A stretch of DNA of 64,000 bases from assembly GCA_963751795.1 (NCBI GenBank), contig CAVVVI010000004.1, forward strand, positions 558,001 through 622,000. Reading direction: 5' to 3'. Both the position numbers and the translations under genes were made by a program. The notes beneath the pieces are model-generated. The model made no database searches. It saw only the letters and a program-made list of their open reading frames with translations, and had not been told where the DNA came from. The stretch comes from BOG-908 sp963751795 (GTDB taxonomy: Bacteria > Pseudomonadota > Alphaproteobacteria > Acetobacterales > Acetobacteraceae). Below are positions 35,016-43,043 of this stretch, piece after piece (the first letter of the stretch is position 1; each line of letters begins with the position of its first letter).

Positions 35016-35951
35016 TCACCAGAGCGCGCGCGGCGCCTTGAACGGCAGCATGGCCTGGACCCAGGGTGCGACGAAGCGGTCGAGCGACAGGCATTCGTGC
35101 ACGGCCGTGACATCCTGCCCGCAGACCCGCGAGGCGATGACCGAGCGCGCGTAGAACGGTGCATCTTCCAGCCGCTGCACCACGCGTGGCGTGCAGCCGG
35201 CATCGGCGCGCGTGTCCATGGCCATGCGCCACCTACTGCGGCCGAGTGCCGCGGGCGGCGGCGGTGCGATGTCGTGCGCCTGGCCGTCGCGGCCGTAGCG
35301 CAGCGCGGTGCAGAACGGCGTGCCGTTGCGGCGACTGCCGTGATAGAGCACGGCCACGCCATCCTGCAGCGGCGCGCGGCACCAGCTCCACGCGCGGAAG
35401 CCTTCTTCGAGCGGCTCGTCGCCGCTGTTGGTGTCGAAATAGGCGTGGCCCTGCCAGCGCATTTGCGGATGGGTGAGCGCCACCTCCACGCGCGCGCCGG
35501 GTGCGATCGGTGACCAGCGATGCCTGCCCACGCCGTCCAGTGCGACGACGTGCGTGGAGAGTGCGCCGGGGTGCACGCGGATGGTGCCGCGCAGGCGGGT
35601 GGGAAGCGGCGCGGTGATTTCTGCGATGGTGGCGGTGAGCGCGGTGCCGTCCCATGCCAGCGCGCTGGGGCCGATGCGCAGGTGGTCGGGATCGCGTTCC
35701 AGGGCAGCGGCGTTGCGTTCGGTCATCGCCCAGCGTTTGCCGCCTTCGCCGTACAGCGCGACGTTCATGGCGCAATGCTGCGTGGGCTCGCCGCCGCCGC
35801 CGCGGCGCGCCAGGCGATACCAGGGGGAGAACACGCTGCCGATGAAGGCGATCAGCGTGAGGCCGTGGCGGCCGTCGTCGCTCAGCGCATCGATATACCA
35901 CCAGGCGTAGCCGCGTGGGGCTACCGGCGCATCGAACCGCCAGTGGCGATC
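35016..35951 (-). CDS. crtC: Carotenoid 1,2-hydratase CrtC (start unclear)
   Basis: Adds water to the end double bond of acyclic carotenes, giving the 1-hydroxy group needed before CrtD and CrtF act. The family signature GYAWWYIDALSDDGRHG, then LIAFIGSVFSPWYRLARR, is intact, as is FRAWSWCRAPLQDG and VLYHGSRRNGTPF. The C-terminus reads LPFKAPRALW. No ATG, GTG or TTG occurs in this frame between 35834 and 36197. ATG 36197 would put 277 bp inside crtD; GTG 35834 would delete the conserved signature. The coordinate given is the in-frame position just before homology begins. See the finding on its start. Confidence 0.85.
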   Translation of the reverse strand, partial: DRHWRFDAPVAPRGYAWWYIDALSDDGRHGLTLIAFIGSVFSPWYRLARRGGGGEPTQHCAMNVALYGEGGKRWAMTERNAAALERDPDHLRIGPSALAWDGTALTATIAEITAPLPTRLRGTIRVHPGALSTHVVALDGVGRHRWSPIAPGARVEVALTHPQMRWQGHAYFDTNSGDEPLEEGFRAWSWCRAPLQDGVAVLYHGSRRNGTPFCTALRYGRDGQAHDIAPPPPAALGRSRWRMAMDTRADAGCTPRVVQRLEDAPFYARSVIASRVCGQDVTAVHECLSLDRFVAPWVQAMLPFKAPRALW

Positions 35952-37413
35952 ACGCTGGCTGCCGCCAGGCGCCCCGAAAGTGCGGCCATCGGCACCCCCG
36001 CCCCCGGATGCGTGCTGCCGCCCGCCAGGAACAGGCCCGCTATCCGCGTCGTGCTGCCCGGCCGGCGGAATGTCGCCATCGGGCCGTGCACCGCCGGGCC
36101 GTACAGCGCGCCCCCCATCGCCGGGAACAGGGCCGCGAAATCCTGCGGCGCCGTCGTCACGATCTCCGCCGGTGTCGGGGCGATATGCAGGCCGCATCGT
36201 GCGAGCAGGCCAAGGCTGCGGTCCAGGCATCGTTCGCTCTCCTGCGCGGATAGGGGGTGTGTATCGCCGGTGGCCGGCGCGTTGACGAGGCAGAGCAGGC
36301 GTTCGCGGCCGGTGGGCGCCTGGGCATCGTCGTCGCCGCGGTCCTGCGCGCACACGTACACCGTCGGCTCCTGCGGCAGGCGGCCTTGCCGCAGGTCGGT
36401 GAACTCGGCGGCGTAGTCCGAGGAGAAGAACACGTTGTGGCGGCTGAGCGGAAAGCCGGAGGTGGGCGCGTGCATGGCCCAGGTGAGGGCGGAGAGCGAG
36501 CGTTTTGCGGGCGGCAAGGCGCGGGACGGCGTGTGCGACGGCGGTGCCGAAGCGGCCCGCGGCCAAAGCGGCAGCGATCGGCGTTCAGCACGATGGCGTC
36601 GGCGGCGATGCGTTCGCCCGCCGCGGTGCTGACCGCAACGGCGCGGCCGGCTTGCGTCTCGATGGTGCGCACCTTGGTGTTGTAGCGGAAGGTGACGCCG
36701 AGCCGTTCGGCGGTGGCGGCCAGCGTGCGAGCCAGCGCGTGCATGCCGCCTTGCACGAACCACACGCCCGCGCGCTCCACATGCGCCACCAGCATCAGGG
36801 TTGCGGGCGCCAGATACGGCGAGGAGCCGCAATAGGTGGCGTAGCGGCCGAAGAGCTGGCGCAGGCGGGGGTCGGTGAAATGGTCCGCCAGCGCGTGCAT
36901 CATCGTCGTAAACGGGCTGATGGCCAGCATGGGACGCATGCCGGCCTCGCGCACCAGCGATAAGGGTGTGGGCAGCTTGCTGCGCAGGAACGGTGACTCG
37001 AGCGTTTCGTACGTGCGGCGTGCGCGTTGCGTGAAGGACAGGAAGCCTGCCGCCTCCGCCGCGCCGGCGAAATGGCCGATCGCGGTTGCCGTGCGGTCCA
37101 GATCGGCGTGCAGATCCAGCGTGGCGCCATCGGGCCAGGCGTGACGGGCGAGGATGCCGGCCTGGTGCAACGTGAGCTGCGCATCGAGGGTGGTGCCGGC
37201 ATCGGCGAACAGCGAATCGAACACCCAGCGCATGGTGAAGACGGTGGGCCCCGCATCGAGCGTTGCGGCCCCGGCGTGCACGGTGCGCATTTTGCCGCCG
37301 GGTGTCGCCTGCGCTTCGATGACGGTTACCGCATAGCCGGCCACCGCCAGATCGATGCAGGCCGCCAGCCCGCCGATGCCGGCGCCCACCACTACGACAC
37401 GCCGGTCGCCCAC
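35921..37413 (-). pseudogene. crtD: CrtD methoxyneurosporene-type desaturase, two frameshifts
   Basis: CrtD introduces the 3,4 double bond in hydroxylated acyclic carotenoids. The N-terminal part has VVVVGAGIGGLAACIDLA and GAATLDAGPTVFTMRW in one frame up to IVLNAD (near 36577). The text then continues as AALAAGRFGTAVAHAVPRLA in a second frame, and from near 36504 as RSLSALTWAMHAPTSGFPLS in a third, ending FLAGGSTHPGAGVPMAALSG. Removing one C near 36576 and one T of TTTT at 36503-36506 gives exactly 497 codons from the GTG at 37413. An ATG at 37443 is also in frame but lies in the operator. Either a decayed gene or two sequence errors. Confidence 0.85.
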
Positions 37414-37437
37414 GCTGCATCCTCTGCTTGACTTGAC

Positions 37438-37455
37438 TGTCATTAAAAGATGACA
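37438..37455. promoter_or_regulatory. PpsR/CrtJ-type box between crtD and crtE
   Basis: TGT-N12-ACA with N12 CATTAAAAGATG; the core is a 9-bp inverted repeat GACTGTCAT and ATGACAGTC around a TAAAAG centre. It lies 38 bp before the crtE ATG and 24 bp before the preferred crtD start, so one dimer could repress both directions. A possible half-palindrome TGTCTGACA follows near 37471. Confidence 0.8.
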
Positions 37456-37493
37456 GTCGGGACGACAAGTCTGTCTGACAGTACGGGGGCTCC

Positions 37494-38363
37494 ATGGATC
37501 CTTTGTCGCGCATCGAGCGGGCGCTTGACGCTGCGGTGGCGTTGTCCGAGGCGCCGGGTTGCCCGCCGCTGCTGGCGGCCGCGCTGCGGGGCAGCGTGTT
37601 TCCGCGCGGCGCCCGAATCCGCCCGCGGCTGTGCCTGGCGGTGTCGCTGGCCTGCGGCGAGGATGCGCCGGCCTTGAGCGAGGCCGCCGCGGTGGCCGTC
37701 GAGCTGCTGCATTGTGCCTCGCTGGTGCATGACGACCTGCCGTGCTTCGACGATGCCGCCACAAGGCGCGGGCAGCCGACGGTGCATTGCCGGTTCGGCG
37801 AGCCGCTGGCGGTGCTGGCGGGCGACGCGCTGATCGTGCTGGCGTTCCAGGTGCTGGCCGATGCGGCGGGCCACGCGCCGGCGCGACTGGCGCCGCTGGT
37901 GGGGATCGTGGCGCGGAGCGTGGGCGTGCCGCGCGGCATCGTGGCCGGCCAGGCGTGGGAGTGCGAGGCTGCGGCCGATCTGGCGCTGTATCAGCGCGAG
38001 AAGACCGGGGCGCTGTTCGAGGCGGCGACGATGGCCGGCGCAGGGGCGGCAGGTGCCGAGCCGGAAGCTTGGCGGGCGCTGGGGCTGCGGCTGGGCGAGG
38101 CCTATCAAGTGGCCGACGATCTGCGCGACGCCACGTGCTCGCCCGACGAGCTGGGCAAGCCGTGCGGCCAGGATGCGGCCCATAGCCGGCCCAATGCGGT
38201 GGCACAGCTCGGGCTGGCGGGCGCGGTGGATTGGCTGCGGAGCCTGGCCGCCGATGCCGTAGCCGCGGTGCCGGCCTGCCCGGGGATGGCGGATCTGCGC
38301 AGCCACATCATGAGCGAGACGGGGCGCCTGCTGCCGGCGCGGCTCTCGCGGCAGGCTGCCTGA
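37494..38363 (+). CDS. crtE: Geranylgeranyl diphosphate synthase CrtE
   Basis: Makes geranylgeranyl diphosphate for carotenoids and the bacteriochlorophyll tail. 289 residues. First Asp-rich motif HDDLPCFDDAATRRGQPT near residues 81-98, second region QVADDLRDA near 205; GARIRPRLCLA near 38 binds the diphosphate. First gene of crtE-crtF-bchC-X-Y-Z-puf, behind the PpsR box at 37438-37455. The start ATG follows GGGGGCTCC rather than a clear ribosome site. Confidence 0.96.
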   Translation: MDPLSRIERALDAAVALSEAPGCPPLLAAALRGSVFPRGARIRPRLCLAVSLACGEDAPALSEAAAVAVELLHCASLVHDDLPCFDDAATRRGQPTVHCRFGEPLAVLAGDALIVLAFQVLADAAGHAPARLAPLVGIVARSVGVPRGIVAGQAWECEAAADLALYQREKTGALFEAATMAGAGAAGAEPEAWRALGLRLGEAYQVADDLRDATCSPDELGKPCGQDAAHSRPNAVAQLGLAGAVDWLRSLAADAVAAVPACPGMADLRSHIMSETGRLLPARLSRQAA

Positions 38364-38390
38364 GCACTTGCCTGCCTTGAGGCCACGGCG

Positions 38391-39500
38391 ATGCTGCCGG
38401 GCGTAGCTTCGGTTCGCGACCGCCTGGTCGGTGATCCGCGGTTCCGCGCCTGGGCGGCGCGCTTTCCGCTGACGCGGTTCGTGGCGCGGCGGCGCACTGC
38501 CGAGCTGTTCGATCTGTGCGCCGGCTTCGTCTATGCGCAGATCCTGCACGCCTGCCTGGAGCTGCGGCTGTTCGAGGCGCTGGCCAGCGGCCCGCTGCCG
38601 CTGCCCGCGCTGGCCGGGCATGTCGGGCTGGAGCCGCCGCAGGCCGAACGGCTGCTGGAGGCCGCTGCGGCGCTCGGCCTGGTGGATCGCCGCCGGGGCG
38701 GGCTGTTCGGCCTGGGCCGACTGGGGGCGGCGCTGGTGGGCAATCCGGCGGTGGCCGCCATGGTTGCGCACCACGCTATGCTCTACGCCGATCTGCAGGA
38801 TCCGGTGGCGCTGCTGCGTGGCCAGGCCGGGCCGACGCGGCTGGGTGCCTATTGGGCGTATGCCGGCAGCGAGTCGCCGGCCGGCACTTCGGCGGTGGCG
38901 ACCCAGGGCTACAGCGCGCTGATGGCGGCGTCCCAGGCGCTGGTGGCCGGCGAGATCCTCGATGCCTACGACGTACGCCGGCATTGCTGCCTGCTGGACG
39001 TGGGCGGCGGCAATGGCAGCTTCCTGGTGGCCGCGGCGCGGCGGGCGCCGGCGTTGCGGCTGAAGCTGTTCGATCTGCCGGCCGTTGCTGCGCTGGCCGA
39101 GGAGCGGTTCGCGGCCGAGGGCCTGGCGGTGCGGGCGCAGGCCTTGGGCGGCAGCTTTCTGGACGGCGCATTGCCGGCGGGCGCCGACCTGATCAGCCTG
39201 GTGCGCGTGGTGCACGACCACGACGATGCGGCGGTGCGCCAGTTGCTGCGCGCGGCCCGGCAAGCGCTGCCGGCCGATGGAACGTTGCTGCTGGCCGAGC
39301 CGATGGCGGAGTCGCGCGGGGCGGCGCGCATGGGCCACGCTTATTTCGGGTTTTACCTGCTCGCCATGGGGCAGGGGCGGCCGCGCAGTGCCGCCATACT
39401 GACGGCCATGCTGCGCGAAGCCGGCTTCAGGCGCGTGCGGGCTTTGGCCACCAACACGCCGCTGCTGGTGAGCGTGCTCGTGGCCGACTGTAAATCTTGA
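38391..39500 (+). CDS. crtF: Hydroxyneurosporene O-methyltransferase CrtF
   Basis: SAM-dependent methyltransferase that methylates the 1-hydroxy group of acyclic carotenoids. 369 residues. An N-terminal helical dimerisation domain (about 20-150, with YAQILHACLELRLFEALA) is followed by a Rossmann domain, with LLDVGGGNGSFLVAAARR near residue 200 for SAM binding, LRLKLFDLPAVAALAEERF near 221 and RVVHDHDD near 266 with the catalytic His. LLAEPMAES near 303 is typical. Together with crtC and crtD it points to a spirilloxanthin-type route; the state of crtD makes the end product uncertain. Its 3' end contains the bchC operator. Confidence 0.95.
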   Translation: MLPGVASVRDRLVGDPRFRAWAARFPLTRFVARRRTAELFDLCAGFVYAQILHACLELRLFEALASGPLPLPALAGHVGLEPPQAERLLEAAAALGLVDRRRGGLFGLGRLGAALVGNPAVAAMVAHHAMLYADLQDPVALLRGQAGPTRLGAYWAYAGSESPAGTSAVATQGYSALMAASQALVAGEILDAYDVRRHCCLLDVGGGNGSFLVAAARRAPALRLKLFDLPAVAALAEERFAAEGLAVRAQALGGSFLDGALPAGADLISLVRVVHDHDDAAVRQLLRAARQALPADGTLLLAEPMAESRGAARMGHAYFGFYLLAMGQGRPRSAAILTAMLREAGFRRVRALATNTPLLVSVLVADCKS

Positions 39501-39506
39501 TTGACA
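39489..39506. promoter_or_regulatory. PpsR/CrtJ-type box before bchC
   Basis: TGT-N12-ACA with N12 AAATCTTGATTG. It overlaps the last codons and the stop of crtF and lies 71 bp before the bchC ATG. A bchC promoter under PpsR/CrtJ control is well known from Rhodobacter, where two boxes occur; I see only this one. Confidence 0.8.
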
Positions 39507-39577
39507 ACTCTCCCCGTCAGGATAGGTTTACGCATTGGCAACGGCGCGCCGCGGCAGAGTGGCTGGGAGGGATCGGG

Positions 39578-40513
39578 ATGCACACCAACGCCGTCGTACT
39601 CGCCGCCCCCGGACAGCTCGGCCTGAGCCGCGTCGGACTGCAGGCGCCCGAAGCGGGCGATGTGGTTGTGGACATGCAGTGGAGCGGCGTGAGCGCCGGC
39701 ACCGAGCGGCTGCTGTTCGATGGCCGCATGCCGCCGTTCCCGGGCCTGGGCTACCCGCTGGTGCCGGGCTACGAATCGGTGGGCCGCGTGGTTGGCGCCG
39801 GTGCCGACGCCGCGGTAGCCGAAGGCACGTTCGTGTTCGTGCCAGGTGCCAACTGCTATGATGGCGTGCGCGGCCTGTTCGGCGGCGCTGCTGCGCGGCT
39901 GGTGACCCCGGCTGCGCGTGTGGTGCCGGTGCCCGAGTCGTTGGGCGCACGATCGGTGCTGCTGGCGCTGGCGGCCACGGCACAGCACGCGCTGAGCCTG
40001 CCCGGCGCCGCGCTGCCCGACCTGATCGTGGGCCACGGCACGCTGGGCCGCCTGCTTGCCCGCCTGACGGTGGCGGCCGGCGGCAGCCCGGTGGTTTGGG
40101 AGACGCAGGCCAAGCGGCGCGGCGGCGCCCAGGGCTATGCGGTGGCCGACCCCGCCGAGGATACGCGGCGCGACTACCGCACGATCTGCGACGCCAGCGG
40201 CGACGCGGACCTGCTCGACACGCTGGTGGCGCGGCTGGCCCCCGGCGGCACGGTGGTGCTGGCCGGTTTCTACAGCGCCAAACTCAGCTTTTCCTTTCCA
40301 CCCGCTTTCATGCGCGAGGCGCGCATTCTCGTTGCCGCACAATGGCAGAAAGCGGATCTGGTCCACGTTGCCGCGATGGCAGCGGATGGCAGGCTTTGCC
40401 TGGACGGGCTGATCACCCACGAGGCGCCGGCCGCGCAGGCGGTTGATGCCTACGCCACGGCCTTTACCGATCCCGCTTGCCTGAAAATGGTTCTCGATTG
40501 GAGCGCACAATGA
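39578..40513 (+). CDS. bchC: Bacteriochlorophyllide dehydrogenase BchC
   Basis: Oxidises the 3-hydroxyethyl group to the 3-acetyl group in bacteriochlorophyllide a synthesis. 311 residues, MDR-related. The N-terminal part with GVSAGTERLLFDGRMPPF near residue 33, then YPLVPGYESVGRVV near 56 fits the family; the cofactor region is LIVGHGTLGRLLARL near 150. ATG 39578 follows GGGAGGGATCGGG. Stop overlaps bchX (ATGA). It opens the bchCXYZ-puf series behind a PpsR box within the crtF end. Confidence 0.95.
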   Translation: MHTNAVVLAAPGQLGLSRVGLQAPEAGDVVVDMQWSGVSAGTERLLFDGRMPPFPGLGYPLVPGYESVGRVVGAGADAAVAEGTFVFVPGANCYDGVRGLFGGAAARLVTPAARVVPVPESLGARSVLLALAATAQHALSLPGAALPDLIVGHGTLGRLLARLTVAAGGSPVVWETQAKRRGGAQGYAVADPAEDTRRDYRTICDASGDADLLDTLVARLAPGGTVVLAGFYSAKLSFSFPPAFMREARILVAAQWQKADLVHVAAMAADGRLCLDGLITHEAPAAQAVDAYATAFTDPACLKMVLDWSAQ

Positions 40514-41526
40514 ACGCACATGTCGGCATCGCCCCGCAATCGCCGCAGGCGAGCATGACCGCTTCGCTGCGCGCGGAGGCTGCCGTGGAACCCGATGCGG
40601 TCTCCACCGCGCCTGCCAAGAAAGAGACGCAGGTGATCGCCATCTACGGCAAGGGCGGCATCGGCAAGAGCTTCACGCTGGCCAACCTCAGCTACATGAT
40701 GGCCCAGCAGGGCAAGCGCGTGCTGCTGATCGGCTGCGACCCCAAGAGCGACACGACCAGCCTGCTGTTCGGCGGCCGGTCCTGCCCCACGATCATCGAG
40801 ACGTCTTCGAAGAAGAAATTGGCGGGCGAGGCGGTGGCCATCGGCGACGTGTGCTTCAAGCGCGATGGCGTGTACGCGATGGAGCTCGGCGGGCCCGAAG
40901 TGGGGCGCGGCTGCGGCGGGCGCGGCATCATCCACGGCTTCGAGCTGCTCGAAAAATTGGGGTTCCACGAATGGGGCTTCGATTACGTGCTGCTCGACTT
41001 CCTGGGTGACGTGGTGTGCGGCGGCTTCGGCCTGCCGATCGCGCGTGACATGTGCCAGAAGGTCATCGTCGTCGCCTCGAACGATCTGCAATCGCTCTAC
41101 GTCGCCAACAACGTGTGCTCGGCGGTGGATTACTTCCGCAAGCTTGGCGGCAATGTCGGTGTGGCCGGCATGGTGATCAACAAGGATGACGGCACCGGCG
41201 AGGCGCATGCATTTGCCGAGGCCGTGGGTATTCCGGTGCTCTCGGCCATTCCGGCCGATGACGATATCCGCCGCAAGAGCGCCAATTACGAGATCATCGG
41301 CACGCCGGGCGGCCGTTGGGCGCCGATGTTCGAGCAGTTGGCGCAGCAGGTGGCCGAGGCGCCGCCGGTGCGGCCCAAGCCGCTGACGCACGAGAACCTG
41401 CTTGGGCTGTTCAAGGGCGATGCGGTGGGCCGCAGCGTGGTTCTGGTGCCGGCGACCGAAACGGACATGTGCCCCGCCAGCGTGAGCAACAAGGCGTCGC
41501 TCGAGGTGATCTATGATGGCGTCTAG
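40510..41526 (+). CDS. bchX: Chlorophyllide reductase iron protein BchX
   Basis: NifH-like ATPase that passes electrons to BchYZ for reduction of ring B of chlorophyllide. 338 residues. P-loop YGKGGIGKSFTLANLS near residues 44-59, the cluster-ligating Cys in GGPEVGRGCGGRGI near 136 and in DFLGDVVCGGFGLP near 171, where the dimer shares a 4Fe-4S. The first 35 residues are a low-complexity extension seen in BchX. ATG overlaps the bchC stop by four bases. Confidence 0.97.
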   Translation: MNAHVGIAPQSPQASMTASLRAEAAVEPDAVSTAPAKKETQVIAIYGKGGIGKSFTLANLSYMMAQQGKRVLLIGCDPKSDTTSLLFGGRSCPTIIETSSKKKLAGEAVAIGDVCFKRDGVYAMELGGPEVGRGCGGRGIIHGFELLEKLGFHEWGFDYVLLDFLGDVVCGGFGLPIARDMCQKVIVVASNDLQSLYVANNVCSAVDYFRKLGGNVGVAGMVINKDDGTGEAHAFAEAVGIPVLSAIPADDDIRRKSANYEIIGTPGGRWAPMFEQLAQQVAEAPPVRPKPLTHENLLGLFKGDAVGRSVVLVPATETDMCPASVSNKASLEVIYDGV

Positions 41527-41543
41527 CGGGAAGGGCGGCTGAG

Positions 41544-43040
41544 ATGGACGGGATGGCAGCGCCTGCCTCCGATAGCGGCTGCCATGGCGGGCGCGAGCGC
41601 ATGCTGGAAGCGGCACGCGCGGCGGGCAAGACCGACGCGATGGAGCGGCTCGCCGCCGACTATCCGCGCGGGCCGCATGACCAGCCGCAATCGATGTGCC
41701 CGGCCTTCGGCTCGCTGCGCGTGGGGCTGCGCATGCGGCGGGTGGCGACCATCCTGTCGGGATCGGCATGCTGCGTGTACGGGCTGACCTTCACCTCGCA
41801 TTTCTACGGTGCGCGGCGCAGCGTAGGCTACGTGCCGTTCAATTCCGAAACGCTGGTACGCGGCCAGCTGTTCGAGGATATCCGCGCCGCGGTTCACGAG
41901 ACGGCCAAGCCGGAGAATTACGACGCGGTCGTGGTGATCAATCTGTGCGTGCCCACCGCATCGGGCGTGCCGCTTGATCTGCTGCCCAAGGAGATCGACG
42001 GCGTGCGCATCATCGGCATCGACGTGCCGGGGTTCGGCGTGCCGACCCATGCCGAAGCCAAGGATGTGCTGACCGGCGCCATGCTGCGCTACGCACGCGG
42101 CGAGGCGGAGAGCGGCCCGGTGGCGCGGCCGCGCGTGGTGGCCGACCTGCCGAGCGTGGCGCTGCTGGGCGAGTTCTTCCCCGCCGACCCGCCGGGCGTG
42201 GGCGCGCTGCTGGCGCCGATGGGCATGGCGTTGGCGCCAACGCTGCCGTGCCGTGAGTGGCGCGACCTGTACGCTGCGCTGGATTGCGCGGTGGCGGGCG
42301 CCGCGCACCCGTTCTACACCGCCTCGGTGCGCGAATTCCGCGCTGCCGGACGGCCCGTGGTGGGTTCGGCCCCGGTGGGCGCCGAAGGGACCGAGGCGTG
42401 GCTCGACGCGGTAGGTGCTGCGGCGGGCGTGAACCCTTCGCGCATATCGGCCGCCAAGGATGCCTGTCTGCCGGCGATCCGCGCGGCACTGGCAGCCAAC
42501 CCCGTGAATGCGCGGATTACACTGTCGGGCTATGAAGGTTCGGAATTGCTGGTGGCGCGGCTGCTGATGGAGGCGGGTGCCGATATCCCGTATGTTGGCA
42601 CCGCATGCCCGCGCACCGAGTGGAGCGAGGCCGACCGCGCCTGGCTCGCCGCGCGCGGCACGCATGTCCAGTATCGCGCGTCGCTCGAGCAGGACCTCGC
42701 CGCGATGGAGGATGTGCGGCCGGATCTGGCGATCGGCACGACGCCGCTGGTGCAGCGCGCCAAGCAGCTCGGCATTCCTGCTTTGTATTTCACCAACATG
42801 GTTTCTGCGCGGCCGCTGTTCGGGGCGCCGGGTGCGGGTGCGCTGGCCGCCATTGTTGCGGCGCAGACCGGCGGTGCAGCGCGCTTCTCGCGCATGGTGT
42901 CGTTCTTCGAAGGCGTCGGCACCGGGGATGCTTTGGGTTACGGCTGGCAGGGCAAGCCGGTGGAGCCGCCCGGCGCGCGCGAGCGGACCAGGCGGGCGCG
43001 GCTGGCGCGTGCCAAGGCCCTCGAAGCGGTGGGGACCTGA
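41544..43040 (+). CDS. bchY: Chlorophyllide reductase subunit BchY
   Basis: NifD-like subunit of the ring B reductase, 498 residues. Conserved segments include SMCPAFGSLRVGLRMRRV near residue 50 and SGSACCVYGLTFTSHFYG near 72, with the Cys residues expected to hold the cluster shared with BchZ, and LNLCVPTASGVPLD-like VVINLCVPTASG near 131. It starts 17 bp after bchX with a GGGCGGCTGAG leader and ends 3 bp before bchZ. Confidence 0.97.
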   Translation: MDGMAAPASDSGCHGGRERMLEAARAAGKTDAMERLAADYPRGPHDQPQSMCPAFGSLRVGLRMRRVATILSGSACCVYGLTFTSHFYGARRSVGYVPFNSETLVRGQLFEDIRAAVHETAKPENYDAVVVINLCVPTASGVPLDLLPKEIDGVRIIGIDVPGFGVPTHAEAKDVLTGAMLRYARGEAESGPVARPRVVADLPSVALLGEFFPADPPGVGALLAPMGMALAPTLPCREWRDLYAALDCAVAGAAHPFYTASVREFRAAGRPVVGSAPVGAEGTEAWLDAVGAAAGVNPSRISAAKDACLPAIRAALAANPVNARITLSGYEGSELLVARLLMEAGADIPYVGTACPRTEWSEADRAWLAARGTHVQYRASLEQDLAAMEDVRPDLAIGTTPLVQRAKQLGIPALYFTNMVSARPLFGAPGAGALAAIVAAQTGGAARFSRMVSFFEGVGTGDALGYGWQGKPVEPPGARERTRRARLARAKALEAVGT

Positions 43041-43043
43041 GCG

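Noticed and set aside
37471..37480. TGTCTGACA after the crtD-crtE operator as a second PpsR box
   Set aside because: Only three bases between the TGT and ACA halves; does not match TGT-N12-ACA.
37443..39338. 631-codon minus-strand open frame opposite crtE and crtF
   Set aside because: Shadow frame with low-complexity His, Arg and Gln composition.
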